Source: Parahoeflea halophila
GTDB lineage: Bacteria > Pseudomonadota > Alphaproteobacteria > Rhizobiales > Rhizobiaceae
NCBI RefSeq assembly: GCF_900220985.1
Contig: NZ_OCPC01000001.1
Span: 1,404,836 to 1,468,835 of the forward strand
DNA length: 64,000 nucleotides
Direction of reading: 5' to 3'
The position numbers and the translations under genes were made by a program. Below the pieces are notes generated by a model. The model made no database searches. It was not told where the DNA came from and was given only the letters and a program-made list of their open reading frames with translations. Positions 9,024 to 17,010 of this stretch are shown here, in pieces (position 1 is the first letter of the stretch; every line of letters starts with the position of its first letter).

Positions 9024-9656
9024 TCAGCTCACTTTCAGCGCAATACAGCGGCTCGGCGTGGTTCCCTCCTCGCCGGGCATCGAGACATAGGGACCGGTGT
9101 CGTCCACCAGTTTCAGCCTGCCTTGAGCCTCCAGCTCAACAACCCGTCCGCGGAAACTCGACTGCCAGAGCACATCCTTGACCGTTAGCACGATCGTGCC
9201 GCCTGGCGCACAGATCCGCAGCAGATCGTCGAGCCCCTCGACCCCGACATGGCCGGAGGTGAAGACGCCTGCCGAGATGATGGCGGCGAACTGGTTGTCG
9301 CTGAACGGCAACGTGCCTCCGAGCGCCGCCTTGTGCAGGCCATTGTAGATGCCCTTGCGTTCCGCCACAGCCAGCATGCCGGAGGATATGTCGAGCGCTT
9401 CGACACTGTTAAAACCGGTGATCGCCAGCCATTCGCCGATCAGCCCTGTGCCGGCGCCTGCATCAAGCAGCGGTCCCGCACCCTTCGGCACGTGCCGCGA
9501 CAGGATTGCCAGCGAAATGGCTGGATGCCGGTAGCCGGCAAGCGACATGTCCTGATCATAGTTTTCAGCCCAGGAATCATAGACCCGCGCCACATCATCG
9601 GCACTCTCGGCCCGGTACACAGCACCCAGCCGAGCCGTCTTGTCTTCAACATTCAT
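9024..9656 (-). CDS. Class I SAM-dependent methyltransferase, METTL27-like
   Basis: The predicted product is 210 residues. The SAM-binding motif I is LLDAGAGTGLIGEWL, and the preceding VARVYDSWAENYDQDMS segment resembles the METTL27 (Williams-Beuren region) group of small-molecule methyltransferases. Later strands include IISAGVFTSGHVG and GGTIVLTVKD. I chose the ATG at 9656 because a GGAG sits 7-9 bases upstream on the minus strand; the frame stays open to 9803, but that would overlap the divergent kinase-like gene. It converges on the dehydrogenase gene with six bases between stops, leaving no room for a simple terminator. A role in methylating an amine or alcohol in this pathway is a guess. 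Confidence 0.8.
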   Translation of the reverse strand: MNVEDKTARLGAVYRAESADDVARVYDSWAENYDQDMSLAGYRHPAISLAILSRHVPKGAGPLLDAGAGTGLIGEWLAITGFNSVEALDISSGMLAVAERKGIYNGLHKAALGGTLPFSDNQFAAIISAGVFTSGHVGVEGLDDLLRICAPGGTIVLTVKDVLWQSSFRGRVVELEAQGRLKLVDDTGPYVSMPGEEGTTPSRCIALKVS

Positions 9657-9756
9657 GGTAAGCTCCGCTGTTGATCCGTGGTCCGTTACCATAGCCTTTT
9701 CAACCACTTTGTGGAACTGTGCGGAGACTGGAAAAGAAGTGAGGAGGCGCTCTGCC

Positions 9757-10668
9757 GTGACCGATGATACCGAAACCCAGCTGCGCGCCAGTCTCAAGGC
9801 CATCCCCTCGCTGGCAGCTTATACAGGCCCGGTCGAACGACTCGGCGGCCTCACCAATCTGGTCTTTCGCGTCGGCGACGCCTGTGTCCGCTTGCCCGGC
9901 GCCGGCACCGAGGAATACATCAACCGGGCGCACGAAGCCGTTGCCGCCCGTGCGGCCGCCGAGGCAGGCGTCAGCCCTCAAGTCCTCCACGCAGATCCGG
10001 ACACAGGGGTCATGGCGACCCGCTTTATCGAGGATGCCCTCACCATGACCCCGGAAGGATTTCGTGGTGATATCGGCGCCGTCCGCCGCGCCGGCGAAGC
10101 CTTTCGCCGACTGCACAGGTCCGGAGCCGAATTCCCCTTCACATTCGAGCTTTTCTCGATGATCGACGAGTATCTCGCAATCCTTTCAACCAAGGATGTG
10201 GATTTGCCTGCAGGCTATTACGATGTGGTTCGCGAAGCCGAGACCGTAAGGACAGCCTTGGCAAAAAACCCTGCCCCTTTGGTTGCCTGTCACTGCGATC
10301 CGCTATGCGAGAATTTTCTCGACACCGGCGACCGCATCTTCATCGTCGACTGGGAATATTCCGGCATGAATGATCCCATGTGGGATCTCGGCGATCTGTC
10401 CGTCGAGGGCGAATTCGACGCTGCCCAGGACCAAGCCTTGCTCGAGGCCTATTTCGGTGGCGAACCGGATGCCTCCGATCGGGCGCGGATGGTGATCTAC
10501 AAGGCGATGTGCGACCTGCTCTGGACCCTCTGGGGGCTGATCCAGCTGGCCAACCACAATCCGGCCGAAGATTTCCGCGCCTATGCCGATGGCCGCTTCG
10601 CCCGCTGCCGGAAACTCATGACGACAGAGCAATTCGCAAGCTGCCTTGAAACATTGCAGTCCGGCTGA
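9757..10668 (+). CDS. Second choline-kinase-like phosphotransferase
   Basis: This 303-residue APH-fold protein is a distant paralog of the product at 5683. Both have an early LxGGLxN motif, HxDxxxxNF (here HCDPLCENFLD) and a metal-binding (V/I)D(W/F)EYxG (here VDWEYSGMNDPMWDLGD), the form typical of bacterial choline/ethanolamine kinases such as LicA relatives. I chose GTG at 9757, which follows GAGGAGG by eight bases; upstream in-frame starts would overlap the divergent methyltransferase gene. It is transcribed alone. Phosphorylation of choline or a related alcohol is likely but unproven. Confidence 0.82.
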   Translation: MTDDTETQLRASLKAIPSLAAYTGPVERLGGLTNLVFRVGDACVRLPGAGTEEYINRAHEAVAARAAAEAGVSPQVLHADPDTGVMATRFIEDALTMTPEGFRGDIGAVRRAGEAFRRLHRSGAEFPFTFELFSMIDEYLAILSTKDVDLPAGYYDVVREAETVRTALAKNPAPLVACHCDPLCENFLDTGDRIFIVDWEYSGMNDPMWDLGDLSVEGEFDAAQDQALLEAYFGGEPDASDRARMVIYKAMCDLLWTLWGLIQLANHNPAEDFRAYADGRFARCRKLMTTEQFASCLETLQSG

Positions 10669-10804
10669 CCCGGATGTGCTGACAGGTCACTCTCAGCCGG
10701 TCTCAGGATGCAGAACCGATCACGGGAACTTTACCAGGGGATTGCCGTTGTGACTGCATGGGCCACCGCGTGGTGCTGCCCTTCGTTGTCCAAGGAGATT
10801 TCAA

Positions 10805-10879
10805 ATGCACGGTATCATCTATCTGGTCGGCCTGGTGGTCGTGGTCATGTTCATCCTCTCGCTTCTTGGTCTCCGGTGA
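10805..10879 (+). CDS. Small single-pass membrane peptide, 24 residues
   Basis: A very short gene preceded by a strong AAGGAGAT Shine-Dalgarno sequence six bases before the ATG. The peptide starts MHGIIYLVGLVVVVM and ends SLLGLR: one continuous hydrophobic helix with almost no charged residues except a terminal arginine, as expected for an inner-membrane micropeptide. It stops four bases before the ATG of the next membrane protein gene, so the two are probably co-translated. I believe similar peptides occur in related Rhizobiales, but cannot check this here. Function unknown. Confidence 0.65.
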   Translation: MHGIIYLVGLVVVVMFILSLLGLR

Positions 10880-10883
10880 GAAC

Positions 10884-11495
10884 ATGGAACCGGCAGGGGT
10901 AAAAACTGCACTGGTTCATTCAGATAATCTGCCGCAGGGGCAGTCCTATCTCGAATGGGGTGCAGTATGGGGAGGTAGCGTCATCGCTATCGCCACATCC
11001 ATCGTTCTCGGACAATTTGGCGGAAGCGCCGGCCTAGAGCTCGGAGATCCGATGCTGGCAAATGGCGAACCGTCCTGGCAGGTCCTCGTTGCAAGCCTGT
11101 GGCTGTTCCTGATGGCCTTTTCAAGCTCCGCTGCCGGCGGCTACATTGCCGGCCGCATGCGCAGCCGCTGGAATGATGCTTCCAAGACCGAAGTCGAGTT
11201 TCGCGACGGTATCCACGGCCTTTCGGTCTGGGCTGTATCAACCATAGCTGTCGCTGCTGTCGCTGCCTTCGGTGCAGCACTTGCGGGTCTGGGGGTTGAA
11301 GCCGGCACTACGGAGGAGGTTCCCGCCAATGTGGTCGAATACACCCAAACGCTTACCGTCGTGTACGGTTTTGCGTCAGGTGCAGCAGCAGCACTGGGTG
11401 CGGGAGCCGCATGGTGGTTCGCCAGCCTCGGCGGCAGCCATCGCGACGAAGGTACCGACGTCAATCTGCTGACGCCGCGCTTCCTGCGCCGCTAA
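10884..11495 (+). CDS. Hypothetical inner-membrane protein
   Basis: This protein of 203 residues has about four hydrophobic segments (around 27-45, 65-92, 118-142 and 160-180), rich in glycine and alanine, and ends in a short charged tail. The second hydrophobic stretch ends in GGYIAGRMRSRW, a glycine-rich turn seen in many unassigned membrane proteins. I placed the start at 10884, right after the micropeptide stop, with GGTGAG as a ribosome site; an open frame continues upstream to 10758 but crosses the micropeptide gene. A rho-independent terminator follows at 11513. I do not recognise a characterised family. Confidence 0.7.
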   Translation: MEPAGVKTALVHSDNLPQGQSYLEWGAVWGGSVIAIATSIVLGQFGGSAGLELGDPMLANGEPSWQVLVASLWLFLMAFSSSAAGGYIAGRMRSRWNDASKTEVEFRDGIHGLSVWAVSTIAVAAVAAFGAALAGLGVEAGTTEEVPANVVEYTQTLTVVYGFASGAAAALGAGAAWWFASLGGSHRDEGTDVNLLTPRFLRR

Positions 11496-11512
11496 GATCC
11501 ACATTGAAACAC

Positions 11513-11545
11513 AAAAAGGGGCGCCGCAAACCGGCGCCCCTTTTT
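11513..11545. terminator. Rho-independent terminator, bidirectional
   Basis: GGGGCGCC and GGCGCCCC form an eight-pair GC stem with a seven-base loop, flanked by five A on the left and five T on the right. It can terminate the membrane protein gene on the plus strand and the Liv-type binding protein gene on the minus strand. Confidence 0.9.
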
Positions 11546-11581
11546 CCTTCCTCAAGACAGACTGCTACTCCGTGGGTCGCC

Positions 11582-12838
11582 CTACTTCATCGACGCCTTC
11601 ACGTCGGCGACGTCGGCAGCCGTCATCTGGCCATTGGTGACAACTTCGCCATCCTTGATCTGCCAGAGCCGGAACGGGCCGGAAATGTCGCCATACTTGT
11701 CAAATGACACATTGCCGATCACGCCCTGGTAGTTGATCGCCTTGCCTTCATTGATCAGCGCCAGCGCCTTCTTGAACTCTTCCGGTCCGGCATAGATCAC
11801 TTCACCTTCCGGATCGACGACTGACCGGATGGCATCGCGGATGGCTTCGGATTCGGCTTTGCCAGCCTTGGCAACAGCCAGACCGACAATTGCACCCGCA
11901 TCATAGGACCGGTCGGCCGCAGGCGCGGAGGGCGCGATGCCGCCTGAAAAATCCTCGTAATTCGCGTAGAAATACTTGGTCGACTCCGTTTCGGTGGTGC
12001 CCGACGACGTACCGAACGCACCTTCAAGATATTGTCCGCCGACAGCCTCGATGAAATCGGTCGAGTTCATTCCGTCATTGAGCAGGAACTTCTGCGGTCC
12101 GCCCTGGCTGATCCAGGCCCGTGCAACGGTGGCCCCATCCACCGGATAGCTGATCAGGTAGAGCGCGTCGGGTTCGCCTTCCATCGCCGCGGTCACTTCT
12201 GCGCTGTAGCTGGGCTGGTTCTCGTTGTAGGGCGTTGCCGAGGTGATTTCGCCGCCGAGCGCTTCGTAGGAGGCCGAAAACTCGCGCATCAGATTGAGAC
12301 CGAAATCGTTGTTGACGTGAATGATGGCCAGTTTCTTCAGCCCGGAATCGATGGCGTATTTTGCTGCCGCAATTCCCTGCAGTGCATCCGAGGTGATGGT
12401 GCGGAAGAAATAGCCATCGGTCTTGCCGTCACGGCTGAGCTGCGTCAGCGTCGGGCTCGAAGAAGCCGGTGATACCTGAACCACGCCGGCTGCAGCCGTC
12501 ACCGAGGTCAGGATCGGGATCGAGACCGAGGAGATAATGCCGCCGATGACAACGGGAACCTGCTTGACGTTGACGAGCTGCGTCGCCTGGTCGACGGCCA
12601 CATTGCCCTGGCTCTGGCTGTCACGGGTGTCGGTCACCAGATCACAGCCCAGCACGCCGCCGGCCTCGTTGATGTCGCGGAAGGCCATTTCCACTGATTT
12701 CGCTCCGGCCTGGCCATAGGCACCCGCCGGTCCGGTCAGTTCCATCACCACACCTATGGTAATCTCGCAGGCCTGTGAGCTCAGCGCCGAAGCGCACAGC
12801 ATCGCCATGGCAAGGCCCGTTTTTCTGATCATGTTCAT
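11582..12838 (-). CDS. Liv-type (branched-chain amino acid family) ABC substrate-binding protein
   Basis: This 418-residue periplasmic protein has a signal peptide (MNMIRKTGLAMAMLCASALSS), then a type I periplasmic binding fold beginning EITIGVVMELTGPAG, with the conserved VIGGIISSVSIPI and QVSPASSSP segments. It belongs to the HAAT/LivK group, whose members bind amino acids, amides, urea or aromatic acids, so the ligand cannot be read from the name. It is the last gene of a minus-strand unit that also encodes the GntR regulator and an aldo/keto reductase. The membrane and ATPase partners are on the opposite strand at 15500-18883, an unusual split that still implies shared control. Confidence 0.9.
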   Translation of the reverse strand: MNMIRKTGLAMAMLCASALSSQACEITIGVVMELTGPAGAYGQAGAKSVEMAFRDINEAGGVLGCDLVTDTRDSQSQGNVAVDQATQLVNVKQVPVVIGGIISSVSIPILTSVTAAAGVVQVSPASSSPTLTQLSRDGKTDGYFFRTITSDALQGIAAAKYAIDSGLKKLAIIHVNNDFGLNLMREFSASYEALGGEITSATPYNENQPSYSAEVTAAMEGEPDALYLISYPVDGATVARAWISQGGPQKFLLNDGMNSTDFIEAVGGQYLEGAFGTSSGTTETESTKYFYANYEDFSGGIAPSAPAADRSYDAGAIVGLAVAKAGKAESEAIRDAIRSVVDPEGEVIYAGPEEFKKALALINEGKAINYQGVIGNVSFDKYGDISGPFRLWQIKDGEVVTNGQMTAADVADVKASMK

Positions 12839-12878
12839 TCGCGTTCTCCTTGTTATGGGGCCTCTCTCGCCCGCTTCG

Positions 12879-13283
12879 TTATGTCGAAATCCACGTCTCC
12901 TGCAGCTGCCGCCAGACCACCCCCTCAGGTGCCTCCGGGTCAGCGCTGAACACGGCAGAGGAGCGGCGCGCAGTTTTCTGCCCGTCGATCACCTGGTGTT
13001 CGTCGTAGACCACAAGCGCGATGCCCTGGGCGAGCTCACGCGCTGCGATCAATTCCACTCTGATCTCGAAATCCGCCGGTCGCTTGCCGCGAGCACCCGT
13101 GATCATGGCGGCAATCTCCGCCGTGCCAATGGTGTTGGCATCGGGCTCGATCATCACCATGTCGGGTGCAAAGGCTCGCAGCGACACTGCCAGCTCAGCG
13201 TCTGGCGCACGCCCGGTGAACCACTCGACAAAAAACTTGTGGCGATTGACGACTTCTGCCTGGGCGCGTGCTATCAGATCCAC
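12879..13283 (-). CDS. SnoaL/NTF2-like protein
   Basis: A small soluble protein of 134 residues with the cone-like NTF2/SnoaL pattern: an N-terminal helix (ARAQAEVVNRHKFFVEWF), a short loop with a metal-free acidic pocket (FAPDMVMIEPDANTIG) and three C-terminal strands ending EGVVWRQLQETWI. Members include ketosteroid isomerase-type enzymes, polyketide cyclases and unassigned small-molecule binders. The start is GTG, four bases after the aldo/keto reductase stop, with GGAAGGAC upstream, so it is co-transcribed. An isomerase or binding role in the pathway served by the Liv transporter is plausible but unproven. Confidence 0.7.
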   Translation of the reverse strand: MDLIARAQAEVVNRHKFFVEWFTGRAPDAELAVSLRAFAPDMVMIEPDANTIGTAEIAAMITGARGKRPADFEIRVELIAARELAQGIALVVYDEHQVIDGQKTARRSSAVFSADPEAPEGVVWRQLQETWIST

Positions 13284-13287
13284 GGGA

Positions 13288-14337
13288 TCAGTGTCCTTCC
13301 TTGTTCAGATTGTACTTCATCACCGAGCCATGCTTGCCGTTGCGGTCCCGCTCGAGCGTGTAGACATCACCCGGCACCGGGTTGGCCCGCGCCAGCACCG
13401 CATCAATGGCAGCAAAATCCTGTGCGGTAAGCGTGATCCCAGGAATGGCCAGATTGCGCCCGAGGTGGTTGCGGTTGCGTGCGCCGACGATCACGGCGGC
13501 GACACCAGGGCGTTCAAGCACGGCACGGCTGGCAATCGACGCGATGTCACTGTCATGGTGCGCAGCGATCGCCGAAAGCACTTCAAGAAGCTCCTGGAAC
13601 AGATCCCACCCGCCGAACTCGTCGACGATCAGCTTGTACTTGATCAGCGAGCGGTTCTCGAACGGCGGCTGCAGTTCCTTTTGTCCCAGCATGCGCTCGG
13701 AGAACAACCCGCCTCCGACCGAACCGTAGCATAGCAGGCTGATCCCGTGGGCTTGTGCCGCCTCGACCATCGACCGCGATGGTCGGTCGTCGATCAGCGA
13801 ATACTGCACCTGCATGGACACCAGCGGCACCCCGGCATCGACGATCCGCAGCATTTGCTCGGTGTCGAAATTGGTTCCGCCGATATTGGCGATCTTGCCC
13901 TCCTGGCGAAGCTCTGCCAACCAGCTGGCCACCTCGACCTGGCGGTCGATTTCATAGTCCCACCAGTGGAACTGAACCAGGTTCAGCTGTTCCATCCCAA
14001 GACGCTTGAGAGAGGTTTCGATGCCTTCGGCCACATCTGTCCGCGTCAGCGTAGCAAGACTGCCCAGATCCGGCACGAATTTGGTGTGCACCTTGATCCG
14101 GCTCAGCGCTTCAGCGCCCCGGACCCGTTCGTACTCATCTCGGAATGCACCGATCAGCGCTTCCACGCCGGTGTAGATGTCGGCACAATCGAACGTGGTG
14201 ATCCCGGCGTCGGCAAAGGCGATCATGTCCTCGATCCCGGCCTGCCTGTCGACTTCGCCGTGCCCGCCCGCCAGTTGCCAGCCGCCCTTGATGACGCGCG
14301 AGATCCGGTGCCCGGGCGCAAGGTCAAATGTCTGCAT
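13288..14337 (-). CDS. Aldo/keto reductase
   Basis: This 349-residue TIM-barrel oxidoreductase carries the family's catalytic tetrad: Asp and Tyr in FDCADIYTG (about 49-57), Lys in KVHTKF and His in LVQFHWW. A NAD(P)H pocket is suggested by VIVGARN near residue 290. It is a clear paralog of the N-terminal domain of the fusion protein at 18887; the two share QFHWW, GV/IPLVS, QV, SLID and the GG-SER block. It sits between a SnoaL-like gene and a TIGR04076-like gene with overlaps or tiny gaps. The real substrate, an aldehyde, ketone or sugar, is unknown. Confidence 0.9.
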   Translation of the reverse strand: MQTFDLAPGHRISRVIKGGWQLAGGHGEVDRQAGIEDMIAFADAGITTFDCADIYTGVEALIGAFRDEYERVRGAEALSRIKVHTKFVPDLGSLATLTRTDVAEGIETSLKRLGMEQLNLVQFHWWDYEIDRQVEVASWLAELRQEGKIANIGGTNFDTEQMLRIVDAGVPLVSMQVQYSLIDDRPSRSMVEAAQAHGISLLCYGSVGGGLFSERMLGQKELQPPFENRSLIKYKLIVDEFGGWDLFQELLEVLSAIAAHHDSDIASIASRAVLERPGVAAVIVGARNRNHLGRNLAIPGITLTAQDFAAIDAVLARANPVPGDVYTLERDRNGKHGSVMKYNLNKEGH

Positions 14338-14680
14338 TGTTGTCTCCCAGCGGAACCGCTGTCGTCTCTGAATGGTTGAACCGCCTGAGCTTCGTGCGGG
14401 TGATCTTCAGCCGCGAAGGGCAGTGCGGGTCCGGACAGGCGATTTCCGCATCGGTCGACATCCAGTCGTTGGGGTCGGTCTGGCGCTGTTTCGCCGCCAG
14501 CAGCGGCAGCACCGAGGCCAGCGAATAGATCGACATGCCCTGTCCCGGCGGCAGATGCAGCATTTCACCGCGCAGTTCGAAATAGTCCCCAACCTTGGCT
14601 CCGCACCAGATCTTGGCACCTTCCGGAGCCACCACCTCGACCTTCAGGTCCCACAACTCAAACCCTTCATCGGCGCTCAT
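14324..14680 (-). CDS. TIGR04076-like small protein
   Basis: This 118-residue protein matches my recollection of the TIGR04076 family: an N-terminal half with WDLKVEVVAPEG and a CGAKVGDYFELRGEML segment, a middle helix with YSLASVLPLLAAKQR, and a CPDP cysteine-proline motif (IACPDPHCPSRLKI) near residue 85. The cysteines may bind metal or flavin. Function is unknown in any organism as far as I know. It overlaps the regulator gene by four bases (ATGA type) and the aldo/keto reductase gene by 14 bases, so it is translated as part of this operon. Confidence 0.65.
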   Translation of the reverse strand: MSADEGFELWDLKVEVVAPEGAKIWCGAKVGDYFELRGEMLHLPPGQGMSIYSLASVLPLLAAKQRQTDPNDWMSTDAEIACPDPHCPSRLKITRTKLRRFNHSETTAVPLGDNNADI

Positions 14681-15402
14681 GACGCAGCTCCGTTTTCGGC
14701 CACCCAGAAATCGGGATCTGCGCGCTCCAGAATGGCAAAGGACTGGCTGATATCGGCAGTCAGTTCGGCCGACACCTGTTCCCTGTCACCAGCCTTGATG
14801 GCAGCGAGAATACCCCGATGATGCAACGTGGCCGCGGTATCGGTGAGCGGGCTGTGCAACTTTGCGGCCGCCCGCACATAGGGCCCGGCTTGCATCCACA
14901 GGCTTTCGACAATTGGCATGAACACGGGCGAGCCTGCAGCCTCGTAGAGCTTGAAATGGAAGGCGTGGTTAAGGGTGGCGACATCCTGCGCCTTGCTGGT
15001 GTCCTCGTATTCGGCTGTCAGCACTTCCAGCCGCTCGATATCCGCATGGGTCAGATTGGCAAGTGCGCGTGCCGCGAGCTCCGCCTCGATCAGGGTACGC
15101 GCCTGGGCGATGTCACGCGCCCGCTCCAGCGTCAGCAGCGGCACCCGCACGCGCCGGTTGGCCATTGCCTCGAGCGCGCGCTCCGAGACCAGCCGCGCCA
15201 GCGCCTCGCGCACCGGCATGGAACTTACCGACATCCGCTGCGCTACGTCACCTGCAAGGAAGATCTCCCCGGCATCGAAACGGCCCTGTATCAGCGCGTC
15301 GCGAAGTTGCCGGTAGATCCGGTCCTGAACCGTCTCCCGGCCAATCGGCGCGAGATGATCGAGCCCCGGCCCGTCAAACTTTGAGCTGGTCTGAATGTTC
15401 AT
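14677..15402 (-). CDS. GntR family regulator, FadR/FCD subfamily
   Basis: The 241-residue protein has an N-terminal winged helix (IYRQLRDALIQGRFDAGE, then VSSMPVREALARLVSERALE). An all-helical FCD domain follows, with the usual metal-ligand positions (Asp/His around LNHAFHFKLYEAAG and HHRGILAAI). FCD regulators usually bind carboxylate effectors and repress transport and catabolic operons. It lies head-to-head with the livG-type gene; a perfect 12-bp palindrome in the 97-bp gap (15476-15487) is the obvious candidate operator. It begins the minus-strand unit that ends with the binding protein gene, so it probably controls both arms. Confidence 0.92.
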   Translation of the reverse strand: MNIQTSSKFDGPGLDHLAPIGRETVQDRIYRQLRDALIQGRFDAGEIFLAGDVAQRMSVSSMPVREALARLVSERALEAMANRRVRVPLLTLERARDIAQARTLIEAELAARALANLTHADIERLEVLTAEYEDTSKAQDVATLNHAFHFKLYEAAGSPVFMPIVESLWMQAGPYVRAAAKLHSPLTDTAATLHHRGILAAIKAGDREQVSAELTADISQSFAILERADPDFWVAENGAAS

Positions 15403-15475
15403 TCTGACAAGGCACCTTCTTCCGTTTGCAGCTTTACTTTAGGCCTGAAACATGATCCTGTAAATGATAAATGAT

Positions 15476-15487
15476 AGTTGATCAACT
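15476..15487. promoter_or_regulatory. Candidate GntR operator
   Basis: AGTTGATCAACT is a perfect 12-bp palindrome centred about 18 bases before the ATG of the livG-type gene and about 80 bases before the GntR start. Its place suits repression of the plus-strand operon by the adjacent FCD regulator. Binding is inferred from position and symmetry alone. Confidence 0.5.
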
Positions 15488-15499
15488 TTGGTTGAGTAA

Positions 15500-16282
15500 A
15501 TGACAGACCCCAGTCACCCCTCCATCCTCGAGGCTCGCGGCATCACCAAATCCTTCGGTGGGTTCTGTGTCGTCAACGATGTTTCCCTCAGCCTTTCGGC
15601 TTCGGAAATTCTTGGCGTCATCGGTCCGAACGGGGCCGGCAAGTCGACCCTGTTCAATCTGCTGGCGGGCGCATTGCCGATCGACTCGGGCAGCATTCGC
15701 CTGGCCGGCACGGATTTGACCCGGGCCCGCCCGGAAGCCCGCATTCAGCTCGGGCTCGGACGCACATTTCAGATCCCACGCCCGTTTCCGCGCATGACGG
15801 TTCTGGAAAACGTCATGACAGCGGCGCAAAATCAGCGCGGTGAAAGCCTGTTCTCGGCGCTTGCCACGGCAAGCCTCGTTGCCCGGCAGGAACGCGCCAA
15901 TGCTGTGCGCGCCCGCGACATCCTCGACTTCGTCTCGCTTTCCCACCTCGAGGATCAGCCCGCGGCCGTGCTCTCGGGCGGCCAGAGAAAACTGCTTGAG
16001 CTTGCGCGCGTGCTAATGGCCGAACCCAGGGTCATCCTGCTCGATGAACCTGCCGCCGGGGTTAATCCGGCGCTTTTGGATCTGATCATCGACCGCATTG
16101 TCGCGATCAACAAGCTTGGAATTGCGGTATTGCTGATTGAACACAATATGGAAATGATTGGCCGCCTCTGCCCTCGCGTCATGGTCATGGCCGCAGGCAA
16201 GGTGCTGGCCGAGGGGACGCCGGCCGAAGTGACAAAGCGCGCTGACGTGATCGATGTCTATCTCGAAGGCATGCCGGCATGA
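15500..16282 (+). CDS. livG: Liv-type ABC transporter ATP-binding protein (LivG-like)
   Basis: The 260-residue ATPase shows Walker A GPNGAGKST (about 42-50), the Q-loop in RTFQIPRPFPRMTVLENVM that is diagnostic of LivG, the signature LSGGQRKLLELARVL, Walker B ILLDEPAAGVNP and the switch histidine in LLIEHNMEMIGRLC. It pairs with the LivF-like protein to drive import by the LivH/LivM channel. It is the first gene of the plus-strand operon and overlaps the next gene by four bases. The ribosome site is weak (GGTTGAG), and the GntR-type palindrome lies immediately upstream. Confidence 0.93.
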   Translation: MTDPSHPSILEARGITKSFGGFCVVNDVSLSLSASEILGVIGPNGAGKSTLFNLLAGALPIDSGSIRLAGTDLTRARPEARIQLGLGRTFQIPRPFPRMTVLENVMTAAQNQRGESLFSALATASLVARQERANAVRARDILDFVSLSHLEDQPAAVLSGGQRKLLELARVLMAEPRVILLDEPAAGVNPALLDLIIDRIVAINKLGIAVLLIEHNMEMIGRLCPRVMVMAAGKVLAEGTPAEVTKRADVIDVYLEGMPA

Positions 16283-17010
16283 CCGCGCTGACGCTATCGG
16301 ATCTGCAGGCCGGCTACGATCCCGACCTGCCCATCGTCAAGGGCGTTAGCTTCACCGTCTCGAAGGGCGAAGCCGTCTGTATTCTTGGTCCCAACGGCGC
16401 CGGAAAATCCACCATGATCAAGGCCATTGCCGGGCTGGTGCCCTGTTTCGGCGGTCAGGTGCAGCTCGGCGAGACCGAGGTCACCGGCATGCCCTCGCAT
16501 CTACTTGCGCGCAACGGCGTGGGCTTCGTGCCGCAGACCGAGAACATCTTCACCCGTCTCTCCATAATCGAGAACCTGCAGATCGCAGCGCAATTGCTGC
16601 CCAAGCCGGAGCGCCCACGCAGGATCGAGGCGATGCTCGACATGTTTCCCGATCTGGCCGCCCGCCCCCGCGAATTGGCCGGAGCTCTGTCCGGCGGCCA
16701 ACGCCAGATGCTTGCCGCAGCACGGGCGCTGCTTACCGAGCCGGAGGTCCTGATGCTCGACGAACCTTCGGCCGGCCTATCGCCCAAGCTCGTGGGCCAG
16801 GTGTTCGAAACGCTTCGGCGGATCTCCGACACCGGCGTGACGCTGGTGCTGGTGGAACAGAATGTCCGCGCAGCGCTGGCTCTCACCCATCGTGCGCTGG
16901 TGCTGGTGGACGGCAAGCTGGCCCATGACGGCCCCACCGATGTTCTTCACGACGGCAGGTTTCTGGGCGAACTGTTCCTCGGCCACCGTGCAGCAGAGGC
17001 AGGCCGATGA
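16279..17010 (+). CDS. livF: Liv-type ABC transporter ATP-binding protein (LivF-like)
   Basis: The second ATPase of the HAAT-type importer has 243 residues. It has Walker A GPNGAGKST, the LivF-type loop GVGFVPQTENIFTRLSIIEN, signature LSGGQRQMLAAARALL, Walker B LMLDEPSAGLSPK and LVLVEQNVRAALAL, with glutamine where many ABC proteins have the switch histidine region (VEQN), as is normal for LivF. Start and stop overlap the neighbouring genes by four bases on each side. Together with the LivG-like protein it forms the nucleotide-binding heterodimer on the cytoplasmic face. Confidence 0.93.
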   Translation: MTALTLSDLQAGYDPDLPIVKGVSFTVSKGEAVCILGPNGAGKSTMIKAIAGLVPCFGGQVQLGETEVTGMPSHLLARNGVGFVPQTENIFTRLSIIENLQIAAQLLPKPERPRRIEAMLDMFPDLAARPRELAGALSGGQRQMLAAARALLTEPEVLMLDEPSAGLSPKLVGQVFETLRRISDTGVTLVLVEQNVRAALALTHRALVLVDGKLAHDGPTDVLHDGRFLGELFLGHRAAEAGR

